From: Siphonodentalium dalli
Lineage: Eukaryota > Mollusca > Scaphopoda > Gadilida > Siphonodentaliidae
Length of the DNA stretch: 64,000 nucleotides
Reading direction: 5' to 3'
NCBI GenBank assembly: GCA_032622095.1
Contig: CP136061.1
Location: 48,803,797 to 48,867,796 of the forward strand
Below, piece after piece: positions 21,564 to 33,590 of this stretch. The notes under the pieces are model-generated. The model searched no databases. It was not told the DNA's origin and saw nothing but the letters and a program-made list of their open reading frames with translations. Position 1 is the first letter of the stretch, and each line of letters starts with the position of its first letter. Position numbers and translations under genes: made by a program.

Positions 21564-21576
21564 ATGTCATTAGTTC
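21293..21576 (-). CDS. PORCN: PORCN exon with start codon (residues 1-90)
   Basis: The ATG is at 21563-21561 and the acceptor (TTGGCAG) ends at 21577, so 13 nt of 5' UTR lie in this exon and at least one untranslated exon is expected upstream. Donor CAG|GTGCGT follows 21293, leaving phase 1. Residues 1-48 are rich in Asp, Glu and Tyr. From residue 49 the sequence matches the Porcupine N-terminus and its first membrane segment ([18 protein letters not shown]). A short upstream ATG at 21570 is out of frame and stops inside the main frame at 21553. Confidence 0.93.
21553..21570 (-). promoter_or_regulatory. Upstream ATG overlapping the PORCN start
   Basis: An ATG at 21570 opens a five-codon frame (ATG ACA TAT GGA GGG TGA) that ends 10 nt inside the PORCN coding sequence in another frame. 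Such overlapping uORFs usually lower initiation at the main ATG. Whether ribosomes use it cannot be seen here. Confidence 0.5.
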
Positions 21577-21845
21577 CTGCCAAGAATATAACATAATAGA
21601 TAGAAAATTTATTGACAAAATATACATATGTACTCTCAGGGTTCAAATATACATATCAGTACATCTATTACTTTTTCAGGAAATATCCATCTATATTGTT
21701 CTTATTTAGGTCTTATGTAGGCATTTTATTTCTTATTATTAGGTTTACGGATTTTTTTTAGCTCAAAGGTAGGGGAAGTGGGAGGAAACCAAAATAAAAA
21801 TAAAATAAGTATAATTGTTTAGAGGGGTTTCTGCTGCCATGATCA

Positions 21846-22745
21846 CACCCCATGCATCCGGATATGCTCGTAGCGGAAGACATGCTCGTAGCGGAATACC
21901 ACATGGCCCGCGATTTGCACATCGTCTTTAGTTGTCGTAAGTTATTTCATAAAAAACACGGTTTATTTTACCTTGATTTTTTTTAAACGTTAACAGCGAT
22001 AATCGGTCTACAGAAATGAGCGGTAGTGGTTTCCGCAATTTGGATATTATTGTTCGATAATCGGGTTTTATACGAAAATTATGACCTGAAATACTTACTC
22101 ACTATAAGTTTTATCAAATTTTAATGAATCTTTGCATTGACACATTATATAGCATACAATCTCTCAAAGTATGATATCTTAGCTTCAAAATGAACTGGAC
22201 ATGTTTGCGATGTCAATCATATTAGTGCCCGAAAAATTAGTTTCCATGGAGGCACTCACTTGATTTTGGGGAATGTCTATAGAAACGTAAAACCACTGCT
22301 ATAGACATACCATATTTTCTTGCTATGACCTGCATATATGGTTATTTTTTACTATGGAAAATATAGAAACATGACTGAAAATGTTGTCTATTATATTAAG
22401 GGAATATCCGCGGAAATAGCAATGTATGCAAAGACTATATTGTCTGGGCTGTTACCGCAGAAATCGTAATTTTATGTAAGAAATGCAAATTTTGCCACAA
22501 TTTTTGGCCTAACTTCCCGGTAAAATAGGATTAAACTGCGTCCATGTTTAAAGAAGTTTGATGTACAGTTAGGTTAATTATAGCCACAAATAGTACCATC
22601 ACCGTCAACCACTGGTATGTGTTGGTTTCGGTGCAACATGTGTCTAACCGTGAAGTTGGCGTGAACGGTGTGCAAATCGCGGGCCATGTGGTTATTCCGC
22701 TACGAGCATGTCTTCCGCTACGAGCATATCCGGATGCATGGGGTG
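21846..22745. mobile_element. 900-bp element with long terminal inverted repeats and GATCA duplication
   Basis: Terminal inverted repeats of about 80 bp begin CACCCCATGCATCCGGATAT and include ATGCTCGTAGCGGAA twice. The direct repeat GATCA flanks both ends (21841-21845, 22746-22750). The interior has no transposase-like ORF. Superfamily uncertain; a 5-bp duplication would fit some hAT lineages. Confidence 0.85.
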
Positions 22746-22750
22746 GATCA

Positions 22751-23928
22751 TTGTTCCATTTTTATCGACAGATTTCAAATTTTATAGGTTTCTTCCTTGC
22801 ATATTTACATACTAGTACTGTTACTAGGTCTGTACTGTAATGTACTAGTAGCATAATCATAGCCAGGCTTCACTGCTGGATTGAGTATGTTGTATATTTT
22901 ATGCAAATTTAAACTTTTCATCTAATTTATATATATTTTTTGTATGTCTGGATATTAATATTCCCATTGGTAAGAATACATTTTTTGTTTGTTGACAAAC
23001 AGCATTTTTTGAGGTAGGGAAATCCATAAACAAAGTGATAAAAAATAACATGCCGTATGTTTTTTATATTTTTTCCACCAACAACATAGCCATATTCATA
23101 ATGTCAACCATCATCAGAACTGAATTGTAAAATGTTTGGGATGATGGTATGTTCTTTAAAAATTGCAAACATTTTAGTATACTAGTAGTATGGAATTATA
23201 TTTATATTAGTACAGAGTAATTCAAATGCTATAAGTACATGAAGGTTCATTCTCTGCAGGAAAACAATTGTGATTGTCCAATGGATACAAGTTTGGCCAG
23301 TAAAAGTACTGTAATACAGCTGAGATATAGTTAATTGTAAACAGAATTTTAGAAAAACCTAATAATTTTCTTACATTAAGTAGCATAGTATGTCAAGTAG
23401 TGCGGCCAGCATGTTTTATTCTAATTGTTTCAACCTGTACTATTATTCTGACCTGTACTATCATCAGAATTCATGGAAAATCCAAAGGGTTCTATTATAC
23501 TGCCCTGTTCTATTTTTTGGATCCCGAAAGTACGTGTACCAGTATATGACAATAATTGTCAAATTATAGATAAAATTGAAGTTTAAATTAAATTTTGTAC
23601 TGGCAATGGTACAAGTGCATCTGTGCCTGATGGCCTCGCACAGGATCGTCACATCATCTCCCGTAATCATAGCAGTTGCACAGTCCTTGAAATCTGCCAC
23701 GACAATAAGCAATGCCATGGGAAATGCCATGGCAACATGTGGAATCTAACATGCAACAGCATTAAGTGTGACGAGGAAAGATTTTCCTAATCTCGAGAGC
23801 TGGATGTAGCCTCACCGGACTGAATTCCCGTTAGCCCCAAAAAATGAAGTTTAATCCCACAAAGGCAATTATAATAATGTATTTAGGTTTTTTTTAAATT
23901 TTTTGTATTGTTTCTGAGTATTAAAGAC
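22751..23928. other. Spacer upstream of PORCN
   Basis: AT-rich. One block (23690-23800; CAATGCCATGGGAAATGCCA, CAACAGCATTAA, GATTTTCCTAA) has a diverged copy at about 44807-44905, so it is part of a dispersed repeat. The PORCN 5' UTR exon or promoter may lie in this region or further right, but I could not place it. Confidence 0.45.
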
Positions 23929-24369
23929 CAAGCCTGAGTTTATTGTGTCTGTCATTTGCAGAATGAGGTCACCAGAGGGTGAATTTAGTGACACTATCCC
24001 GCATAGCGGGCTAGCATCACAAAATCACCCTCTGGGGATCTCATTCTGCTTAGGCCTCATCTTCTTTGGCAAGTTTCATTATTATACTATAGAAACTTCT
24101 TCACATATATTCTATATCTTTTTAAAATATTAGTTTAGTTTCTCTATATCCCCAAATTGGCAGACGACACATTTCATAATCAAGGTTCCCAACGGGTGTA
24201 CATCAAAATATTCACCATTTGGAAACTTCAATCTGAGTCTATGTCTCCCGTAGCATATGAGACCATGAAAAATGAGGTGATGCTAGCCCACTATGCAGAA
24301 TAGCATCACTAAATTCACCCTCTGGGGACTCTCATTCTGCAAATGACAGGCACACTAAACTCAGACTTG
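23929..24369. mobile_element. CAAGCCTTG-family hAT-like element, CTGAGTTTA subtype
   Basis: Ends CAAGCCTGAGTTTA and TAAACTCAGACTTG, flanked by TTAAAGAC and TTGAAGAC (7 of 8 match). Two inverted hairpin modules surround a middle with CCAAATTGGCAGACGACAC. Confidence 0.85.
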
Positions 24370-24472
24370 TTGAAGACATATGGTATAAAGATACGGTAAG
24401 TGCTTATTTCACTATCTCAAACTGATATTTTACGACACAGCAATTAAAACTATTTGAAGAATGCAACATTAA

Positions 24473-24600
24473 CCCTTTGAGTGCCAGGTCCGATTTTTGT
24501 ATCAACCCATATACCCTGTGCCAATGCATTCTCTTATATATGCGAGTTGACAAGAGGTCGCCTCGCATATATAAGAGAATGCATTGGCCTAACAATTTTT
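24473..24600. mobile_element. Partial TTAA-type element with one hairpin
   Basis: TTAA then CCCTTTGAGTGCCAGG, followed by one 67-69-nt hairpin (24520-24588). The right half with the second hairpin is missing or replaced. Confidence 0.7.
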
Positions 24601-24665
24601 CATCATTTGTTATTATTTTTTACAATTTTTTTACAATTTTAATAATTTTTTCTTATATTCTTTAA

Positions 24666-24882
24666 CTCTTTCAGTATTTTGTATTTTGTATTTTGCCAGG
24701 GAATCTTATGTTTTTCATGAGCATCAAAATTATTACTATGAATACTTGGTGATAGTTTTGAGTTATAACATGCCCCTAAGGTTTTATCCAGTTTGTTTTT
24801 AAATTCGCTATAGCATGCTTAAGCATACCCAAAAAATATTCAACCCAAAAAAATCTAAAAAAAGAATTAGGCACTGAAAGAG
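24666..24882. mobile_element. TTAA-flanked MITE, CTCTTTCAGT ends
   Basis: TTAA on both sides (24662-24665, 24883-24886) with inverted ends CTCTTTCAGT and ACTGAAAGAG; 217 bp, no coding capacity. Confidence 0.82.
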
Positions 24883-24886
24883 TTAA

Positions 24887-27218
24887 ACTAAAATTGTCAA
24901 ATTATTCAACAACATCGGCTGGGCTTTTTCATAAAAAAAAATGAAAACTAACAGTCCTTCAATCATCCTGACCAAATAAACATATAAGAATGATTTTCAA
25001 AACGAGAGTAAATTTATTTAATTTATATGAATTAATGGACTGAAATACCTGTGTTGAGCAAGTTTGTCTGCTGTAAGGTACAGCAGAGTGTAAATCAGTT
25101 TAAAATAATAAATGGACAAATATCTGAAAACATAATAAACAAAACGATTGAACGCTCCATTGAATGTCCTCATAGTAGTGAACATCCAAACCAAATTTCA
25201 TTGAGATCCGAGTACTACTGTTCAAAATCTCAGTGAAAAAAATAATGCACCCATGAAAATGATGGAACTTGGAAAGTGAATATGTCCACACAGGATCAAC
25301 TTTCGCAATATAAAGTACTTATTAATTAGATACCACGTTTTTGCGTTGAGCGACCTATTATCGACCAAACTCAGCTGATAACCCACTAAACTCGTCTGAT
25401 ATCAGTTGCGATGTAACCGACGAAGCATGATGTTTACCTCCAACGTGACAGCCATTCTGGGATGTATAGTCACAAAGCTAGCCGATATAACGACAAATTC
25501 AAAATGGACTTGAAGTAATGGCGTTTCATGGAATTTTTCATGTCATTTCAAACTGGTATTTACTCCGTAATTTAAATGGAAATCATGAATAACTATTGTA
25601 TTCGGACATATAATGTGCGTGGCCCAGTACATATTTTTCAAATTTTGTCTCAGTAGTCATACATAAATTTACAACTTTTCAACATTGTATTTATGATGTA
25701 AATTAAGTTATTTCATATATATTATATATGTTGTCCATTCATTTTTATGTTTACACCGATGAACTGAAATTGGAATGGATAGTGATTGTATAACCAGATA
25801 CTGTTGATCTAATTAATAACAAGGTTATTACTTGTTTAGTTGAATACCAGCCAAGACATATTAGCCCACGACCTTCGGTCTCAAACTAATATGAAGTTAC
25901 CTCGGGCTGATATCTTGGCCGAAATCCAACTAACCAAGTAATATAACCTCTACATGTAAGTAGCTTTGGATTGCGTTGTCATTATCTCAGGTGAAAGGAA
26001 ATGGCTACTTTTCAGTGACGTTGATGGGGTCATTGTCATTACGTTTTATACATAAATGTGCATTTATGTATACATAAATGCACACCAGTGTCATGCAGTT
26101 TGCGCGAGATTGAAATGTTGCCGTAAATAATTGCCGAAACTATTTTTCTTCTAAAATTCTGATAAAGGCATACATTTCTTTTAGTTTTAACACAAGGACA
26201 AAACTGCGATAAAATGGATCATTGGTCACATATTGATCTTAGTATTAAACAGGGACCGAAAGAACTGCATGGTTGTTTGATCAATGAACGGAAGAACAAC
26301 ACTGTGTGTGCATTTATGTAGAAAACACTATGACAATGACCACTGTTACATGACATTACCCGAGACTGGTGTGCATTTATGTATTCAGGAATGCACAGTG
26401 TGTGCATCTATGTATTTAAAATGTTACGACCCCATCAGCTTCAGTGACAAATATCAAAATTTTCTCCTGGTGATACTCTCACATGCCCGACTTATGGCAT
26501 TATGTAGAGGGATCGAGTAAATCCATATTTTGAATTTATCCAGGAATTTTTGCGGAACCCATGACTTCTTTGCCACGGTAGGGATCTTTAATGTGCACAC
26601 ATTGCTGTACACGGGACAGCCATTAGCATCAGCTCCAGATCCGACAGTGTGCCAAGCATAGTGTCATCCCTGGTCATGACTTTACAAGAGTGGAGGTATG
26701 AAATTTGCCCAGTACGTATTTTTCAAAATTTGTATCAGATTCTTTTGCTTCTGGAATCATTCTCAGAGTCAGAGCACTGAACGTGGCATCGATGGTTAAT
26801 TTGTGACTAGGGTTGCCACGACTAATCAATCTTTATAGTTGATGGTTAGTTGATTAATCGATCATATATGCGCCCTATATTACATCTACGTAAACAAGTG
26901 ATAAATGCAAATTATGATACCATAACTAATTTACATCCATTAAGTGTTCCGTGTTTTATGTCATATACAAGGAATACTCATGCTCTCATTCATCCCAATG
27001 TAGTTGTAAACATGCTCTTACTAATAAATACTGCCCAAAATTGCTGATAATCACAATGTTTCTGCAAACTGCACACACAGCAACGGTGCAAAATCGCATG
27101 AAGTAAAGCTAATTTCAGCAGATTCGGCCACAAGCCACCGATATATATTTTGACAGAGCACGAAGATAATAATGATGTGGACAACATACTGTAGCATGTG
27201 GCGCGGAATCAATTCCAC
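24887..27218. other. Spacer without recognised gene
   Basis: Contains a palindromic stretch at about 25845-25945 (CAGCCAAGACATATTAGCCC / GGGCTGATATCTTGGC), an imperfect repeat of CATTTATGTA motifs at 26030-26420, a dispersed-repeat fragment near 25170-25240, and a possible element end (GGTTGCCACGACTAATCAAT) at 26812. No supported ORF. Confidence 0.5.
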
Positions 27219-27226
27219 ACCCCAAA

Positions 27227-27592
27227 CAGGGGCGCCGGAAGCATCCAAGGGCAGAGCCTACAAAAAGGGCACTTTTCTGCAAAAAATGGCATTTTCTCCG
27301 CAAACTCGGGAAAATAACCATAAATTCATTGTGGCAAAAATCCCTATTTTAATGGTATTTGTCGTTTTTTATGGCCGTTTCGTGATAAAATTGACAAAAA
27401 ATTAATATTCCTTGTGATATTGGTGGTATTTGGACCAAAAAAGTCACATTTTGCTGTAAAAACACGAGATTAAACACACAAAAAGCATTTTCTGTCTCCA
27501 GAAAAAGGGCAAGTCCTGCCCCCGCTCGCCCCCCTTGGTCAAGGGCAGGGGGGTCAGCTGCCCCCTCTGCCCCCCCTCTTCCGGCGCCCCTG
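27227..27592. mobile_element. Non-autonomous hAT element with perfect 8-bp target duplication
   Basis: Ends CAGGGGCGCCGGAAG and CTTCCGGCGCCCCTG. ACCCCAAA is repeated exactly at 27219-27226 and 27593-27600. The CAGGGGCG terminus and 8-bp duplication are hAT hallmarks. 366 bp; an interior G/C-rich part near 27515-27580, no transposase. Confidence 0.93.
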
Positions 27593-27600
27593 ACCCCAAA

Positions 27601-28940
27601 TAAATAAATGGTGGCAACCGAATGTATGTCAGTCATTGGAATATTCCATTCTCCCGCAAACGTCAGGGGTGTCAGTTATTCACTTTCAAAATGTGCTACC
27701 CGGCACACGCAAGACATTGTACACAGTTTATGTTTTAACTACAATGTATTACTAGTAGGTATATGTTTTGTATAGTTTATTTGGGTCATGAGTGTTCCAG
27801 CAGTCTCCTGTTGATTTTGTCATCGTGGGTAGACAGGGTACATCACCGTATGTGAGTGAGGGCTGACCTGTGCATAAAATAGCAGCTATTTTTCTAGAAC
27901 TTCCCGTCATTTATTTACTATTATTAATGTAGAAAATGGTGTCACAATGTTCACAAAGGAACAATATCGGCTGGGAGGCAAAATTTTGCCGATACCGATA
28001 TTTTGCTGATACAACATATATATTGGCCCGATCTGATAGCCGATGCTGATAATAATATTAGTGATGGGGATGCAAGCACACTGCCATGTATAACCTGGAC
28101 ATTTTCAATAAAAAGTTGCATTGGTGCCGAGATAAAAGGCAAAGGATACCGCCAGCCCGCCACGGACTGGGAGAATAATTGTCGCACACAGAATTCTTTG
28201 AAGATGACCGCCAATTGTCGGCTTCGACATCAAAAGCACAGGAAGCCGCATTGGAAGTGGAGAGTCTGATGAGAGAACATGCTGTGAGGTGGCAAATTGT
28301 GTTGCATTCGTTGTTAACTGTTACTTTCATGCATGGCGTCGGTGCATAATCCTGTTTACATACACAACCATACCCACCCCCCTTGCCTTGGGCGATTCGT
28401 CTACGAAAGTAAATAACCACCTGCACCTGTCGAAGGTTAGTTAATTAATAAAATGATCGTGCAAGCCCGTAGCCAGGGGGGTTCGTACCATTCGAACGAA
28501 CGGCCCTTTTTCAAGCATGTGCCCGGAGGAGGTGATGGCCGTTCGCCGTTCGGAGAAACATGTCATGCCGCGGAGCGGCATGCTATGCTCGTGTCGTGCA
28601 TACTAGGCCGAACTGTATATTTGCTATTGATCCAGTTGATGCCCGGAACATTCACATTTCATTCGAACGAACGGCGCAATGCAACAGCCTGGACAGAGAC
28701 CGATGCCCGCAAATTATATGACAACACATGTCGTAATATTCCGGAATTCAACCAGGGGCTTCAACAGAATGCAGCTCAAACTAGCATGATGTAATCACTG
28801 GATATGACCATCCAACGGAAGGGTGCCGTGTATATACAGTAAAATTCTGACGCTCCGAATGCCTCCAATTTTTATCGGACCGAAAATACTCGTATTTTCC
28901 ATCCGATATATATAGAAATCGTCGCTCCGTTTGCGTTCGC
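27601..28940. other. Spacer with decayed transposon-like sequence
   Basis: Includes a CGATATCGG-rich stretch (27960-28045) resembling the ends of the element at 48782-49758, and a segment at 28460-28700 with repeated CATTCGAACGAACGGC. ORFs are short and unrecognised. Confidence 0.5.
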
Positions 28941-28943
28941 ATG

Positions 28944-29211
28944 TAAATCCATGCATGGCGAAGTGACTGAAACGATCACTATCGGACAACGTTCGCATGA
29001 CCCCAACGGCACGACGAACGGATCTGACGAACGGATCAGATTATTTTCGCTAACGCATACGCAAGCATGTGTGGCTAGCTTAAATCCATGGTGAAGTGAC
29101 TGAAACGATCACTATCGGACAACGTTCGCATGACCCCAACGGCACGACGAACGGATCCGACGAACGAATCCGATTATTTTCGCTAACGCATACGCAAGCA
29201 TGTGTGGCTAT
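28944..29211. repeat. 133-bp tandem duplication, CpG-rich
   Basis: Two near-identical copies contain GAAGTGACTGAAACGATCAC, CGGACAACGTTCGCATGACC and CTAACGCATACGCAAGCATG. They start at about 28944 and 29078. CpG density is higher than in the surroundings. Confidence 0.9.
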
Positions 29212-29949
29212 ATCATATATACATCAACATGACCACAGTTGTTTGTTTTTGTCTGTTTATGCATATACGTGTATACATTCCACAACTGGAGCCACATTCA
29301 CTAAATATCTCTGGAAAACAAGCGTTACGCCTTAATAATTTTCTGGCCAACGATAGTTTATTATCGTGCTTTAACGCTACCGTCAAATGGGGATACTTTG
29401 AACACTTTTAATATGTTAAGTATCATATCGATAAAATGTGGGCTGTATGTTGATTTTATTGACAAACAATTTTTGGGCTGTGTTGGATTTATTGTAAAAT
29501 TAAACTTGCACAAGGGTCTTGTGCCCTAATAGTTTGATACCAACATCAATTATGTGGTGTTCAAAGTTTCACCACATTGGGGATACTTTGAACACTGAGA
29601 GGTCCTTACAGAAATGAATCATGCTGTTTAACTCTTTCGCTGCCAAACGCGCATAAATGCGAACTTCGTAGACGCTGCCAATCGCGCATTTTTGCGAATT
29701 TGGTATGTAGTCTAATGTATGGGATATAACTCTATTCTTTCCGGCATGTTTGACAGTGTACAATGGATTTATCTGTAGTACTGTTGCGCGCGAACAATTT
29801 AAAGCGACAATGTCCTCAATGTCATGCTATTTCTGACGTTATGGAGGTACAGTCAGAGCCGGAATATTGCGTCATTGTTATTAGCACGTGGTTATCAGTC
29901 GAAAATGGCTGCTCGCAAAAGACTCAGGACTGAAGAAGTTATTGTTATT

Positions 29950-30225
29950 ACCTCTATACTCTAATGATCGAGGGGCGCCTGTGGCGCATAAGTTACTTAT
30001 ACCTATTATTTGTGTGGGCAGTAGCCTCTATTATAGGGGCGCCTGCGGCGCATAAGATACTATGGGTGGCGGGATGGGGTGGTGGATGGGTAACTAACCT
30101 CTATACTATAATGATCGAGGGGCGCCTGCGGCGCATAAGATACTTATACCTATTATTTATGTGGGCAGTAGCCTCTATAGGGGCGTCTGCGGCGCATAAG
30201 ATACTTATACCTATTATTTATAATA
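29950..30225. repeat. Tandem repeat of GGGGCGCCTGCGGCGCATAA
   Basis: Four units contain GATCGAGGGGCGCCTGCGGC, GCATAAGATACTTATACC and GTGGGCAGTAGCCTCTATA, arranged as two pairs with a period of about 150-160 bp. Confidence 0.85.
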
Positions 30226-30384
30226 CACCTTTACTGGTTTTGAACAACCCTCGTCTATTGTGTCGTTTTCCAGTGGTGCTAACAGGCAACTAAATTAATA
30301 ATGCTGGTGAGTTGACCATGCGTACGCCCGCGTGACCCATATAATTCACATAAATCATCGTAAAACCCAATTTTCCTGAAATTC

Positions 30385-30409
30385 AAGATGGCCGTCAAGA
30401 TCACGTGAC
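30385..30409. promoter_or_regulatory. YY1-like plus E-box motif, copy 1
   Basis: AAGATGGCCGTCAAGATCAC then GTGAC. AAGATGGC resembles the YY1 core and TCACGTGA is the USF/MiT-family E-box. A binding function is inference. Confidence 0.4.
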
Positions 30410-30605
30410 TTATAAGGGGCGGAGCAGGGTCATATGTCCCCCTGCAGGTATATATACATATGGGTATGGTTATATTATATATATCTACATGTATATTTGG
30501 AATTGTACCTATCCAGGGAATATTCAAGCAACAAAAGCACGAACTCAACAAAGTGCGCCATTGTATCTCATTTTGCTACAAATAGGTGGCAACTTGCATA
30601 ATTCC

Positions 30606-30630
30606 AAGATGGACGCCAAGGTCACGTGAC
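30606..30630. promoter_or_regulatory. YY1-like plus E-box motif, copy 2
   Basis: AAGATGGACGCCAAGGTCAC then GTGAC; same layout as the copy at 30385, including the palindrome GTCACGTGAC. Confidence 0.4.
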
Positions 30631-30780
30631 CTATTTTATGTCCAAAGTGGGTTCATATAGGTTACTCCCGTGTACCTTACTGTTGGACATCGTATAATTG
30701 GGTTGAAAATTATAAAACAAACAACACACCCATTCATACCCACACAAACTGTACATATACAGGCAAATAGCCACTAATCC

Positions 30781-30805
30781 AAGATGGCCGCCAATGTCAC
30801 GTGAC
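30781..30805. promoter_or_regulatory. YY1-like plus E-box motif, copy 3
   Basis: AAGATGGCCGCCAATGTCAC then GTGAC; closest of the three to the AAGATGGCGGC consensus. Confidence 0.4.
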
Positions 30806-33590
30806 CTTGGTGGGCGTGTCCACGGCGGCATTCGACAGGGTATACCTATGTCTATATACATGTGAAGTTTCAACTAATTATATTAGAAACTGCTTGAGAT
30901 ATAATGTATTAACCATATATACCTGAAATACATGGATATATGTACAGGATGCGTGGCACTGGGGGGTACGTCTGTGGTGGCGGGTGGCAGCGAAAGAGTT
31001 AAGTAAAGTCACGCCCATATCACATTTGAACCTAGCAAACAATCTGGACTATATAATATATATGTGCCATATTTGGTCTGACACCAATGTAAATCACACT
31101 GTAGACCCCCTATATACCTCACCCTAACCAAACAACCAACAGCTCCTGCCATCAGGACATATCTGGGTCTGTTTATAGATATTACATTTTAGTGCCAACA
31201 AGAGATGGACTGTCGTCCGGTGCATACACCCATGTGACATACTAGCTAGTGTGGGCATATACCTATAACCGATGAGTCATGCCTGATACATACTCTGAAG
31301 ACAAACATACCCAACAATAATTATTTTCAGATAAACGAAGATGAATAACTATAAAGCCAATATTGCGTTTCTCAGCTCAATCAAATAATATATATTTTTT
31401 TAATTTAAAACTTAACACGATATTAATATATTACATAAACAGTTTGGGCTCCAACTGTTGAATAGACATCTGCCGGACCAAAAAGTCAACATTTCCAGAT
31501 AAACAGAGATGAATAACTCTAGTATAGAAAACCTGAACAAAACAATTGAGCCCTAAATATTGAATGTCCTAATAGAACTTAGTGAACATCAATATACCAA
31601 ATTTCATAAAGACCCAAGCACTATATTGTTCAAGTTATGACCCGAACAGAGAAAAACAAATACTTTAATAATACTTAACTAATAATCATTATATACCATC
31701 AATACCCCCCCCCCCCCCATTTGGGTACAGAACCACTTCCCCAGAGTACCAATTGAATACTGCTCCCTATCTTAAGATACTCCAATAGCCATGCAATATT
31801 TGGCAAGTGACTTAGGAATGGATTCACTGTCAGAACTACTGGTACTAGTATAGGTGCAACATTAATTTTTCAAAATTTTCCCAGGAAAGAATTAGATGTA
31901 CTAAACTACTAGTAGATTAATTGAATATATCCACTTTTCACCCCATATGTTAGTAGAGGCCAGATTTGGGGAATAATGAGGGCAACATCCGGCGAACATT
32001 ATTTTAACGCCTCCATATCGATGTATTGGGATTTGGGTTGGCCAAGTTGAATCCCCCATCACAAATATTATCAAACCTGATCCTCCTATATAAACATAAG
32101 GGAGATTCTGAATATGCCCATGCATGTACCACACCCGGCCATTTCGCAATCTGCGTGATACTGACAGCTATAATAACAGAATCAGCATACTGAAACATAA
32201 CATTTGAATGACTTTGGTGATACTTTGAGTGTTCAAAGTACCCCCCATCCCATAAGATACACCTGCGATTTTATGGTTCTGAATTATTTCTAATCATAAT
32301 TTATATGTTGACAGATCACAAAGTATTTTCTTGGTTCCATTGACATTTAAACAACATTAAATTTAAAACAATGTTTCTTGAGGGAGTTTATTACAGCCAT
32401 CTGTATTTTTGTGTGAAAGTTGACACATGTAAAATTTTAATATCCCATGTGTGATCACCATATGATATTTACTCTGGGACTGAAATTAAAATTTCCATCC
32501 AAAATAACACAGTACCATGTTCCTCAAATAAATCACATATATGTAGTTTAAATTTTATCTGAGCAAACAAGCAATTGCCATTTATTACTGGGAATAAATA
32601 ATTCTTTTTCAGGAAAACTGTTCAAAGTTACCCCCATGTCCAAAGTATCCCTGTGTGACGGTATATAGTTTAGGTCGGGTATAAACATTAGGTTCTTTAT
32701 TCCGAAGGTTCTTTAGATTTTAGGGTGGTCTAAATTATGCCATTTGCATTGTCTTTTCAGAAAAAAAATTCCCGGACCCCCCTTAAAAGAGAGGGGGACA
32801 CCCCCTCTCGCGCTCTCCCCCCGCTCGCCGTTCGATTCAAATGCCCTCCAAATATATGACGAACTGCCTTCTATAATGGCTGGCTACGGACTTCTTGTGG
32901 TTACCCTATTTATGATACTCAAGGTACGTACTGGCAATCCAGATGGCGACACAAAGTCCGACCGATGCTATGTCGACCACGTTGAAGGTATAGCTCAGAG
33001 GTCGGCCCACAAACAAATTGAGCCGTGAGTTATCCACGCCTCTCCATTTCCCAAAACGTCATGATTTATTTTCCACTGATGGAAACCCTGTTATGAACAA
33101 TGAACCTTTGGTACAAATAATGAGAGCTAGATGTAATGACAGTGTAACAGATACGAGACTCTCTGCAATAAAATATTTAAACGTGACATTGATCCGAATC
33201 CGATGCAACATCGCCGTCGTCGGCATCACCTGATCACTCAGAAATAGCCACGAAAATAGAAGAGTTTATAACTGTTCTGGATTAAAAATAAACGCAGATA
33301 TGTCAGTCGTATCAAAATAACAAGTCAACTTACAGTATACTAAATTATACAAGGGCCCAGCCTTTAATTACAAACAAACCTGGCCGATTTGAGGATATCA
33401 CGCCGACTTTTTCATCCCAATTAATACTTCCGGTTAACGTGGTATCAGCCGCTTAAAAATCGTAATCCGGAATCGGTTACTTTATTATTGCTAATGTTAC
33501 ATTAAGCCTTTCATGTTGGAGCTCCTTGAGGGTCAGTTGTTGTATGTATTCTGATAAATGTCCGGATTTGGATGAACAGTCCGCGTTTAA

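Larger units (their letters stand above)
29628..31002. mobile_element. TTAA-flanked element with CTCTTTCGCTGCCA ends, nested
   Basis: TTAA at 29628-29631 and 30999-31002; ends CTCTTTCGCTGCCA and TGGCAGCGAAAGAG are perfect inverted repeats. The interior carries a GGCGCCTG tandem repeat (29950-30225) and three AAGATGG...CACGTGAC motifs. About 1.37 kb, non-autonomous, piggyBac-like by target and end type. Confidence 0.85.
29378..32663. mobile_element. Composite element bounded by TACCGTCA...TGACGGTA ends
   Basis: Left TACCGTCAAATGGGGATACT TTG and right CAAAGTATCCCTGTGTGACGGTA are imperfect inverted repeats of about 23 bp with TA at both outer edges. Subterminal GGGGATACTTTGAACAC recurs at 29579 and GTGTTCAAAGTACCCCCC at 32230. 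It holds the TTAA element at 29628-31002. Remaining sequence has no recognisable transposase. Confidence 0.55.

Noticed and set aside
28453-28794. 113-codon plus-strand frame as a gene
   Set aside because: It covers repeated CATTCGAACGAACGGC sequence, matches no family I know and has no splice or promoter context; probably transposon debris.
32744-33028. 94-codon plus-strand frame with a hydrophobic stretch (YGLLVVTLFMILK)
   Set aside because: Single frame, low-complexity Pro/Arg start, no homology recognised; it lies next to the right end of a composite transposon.
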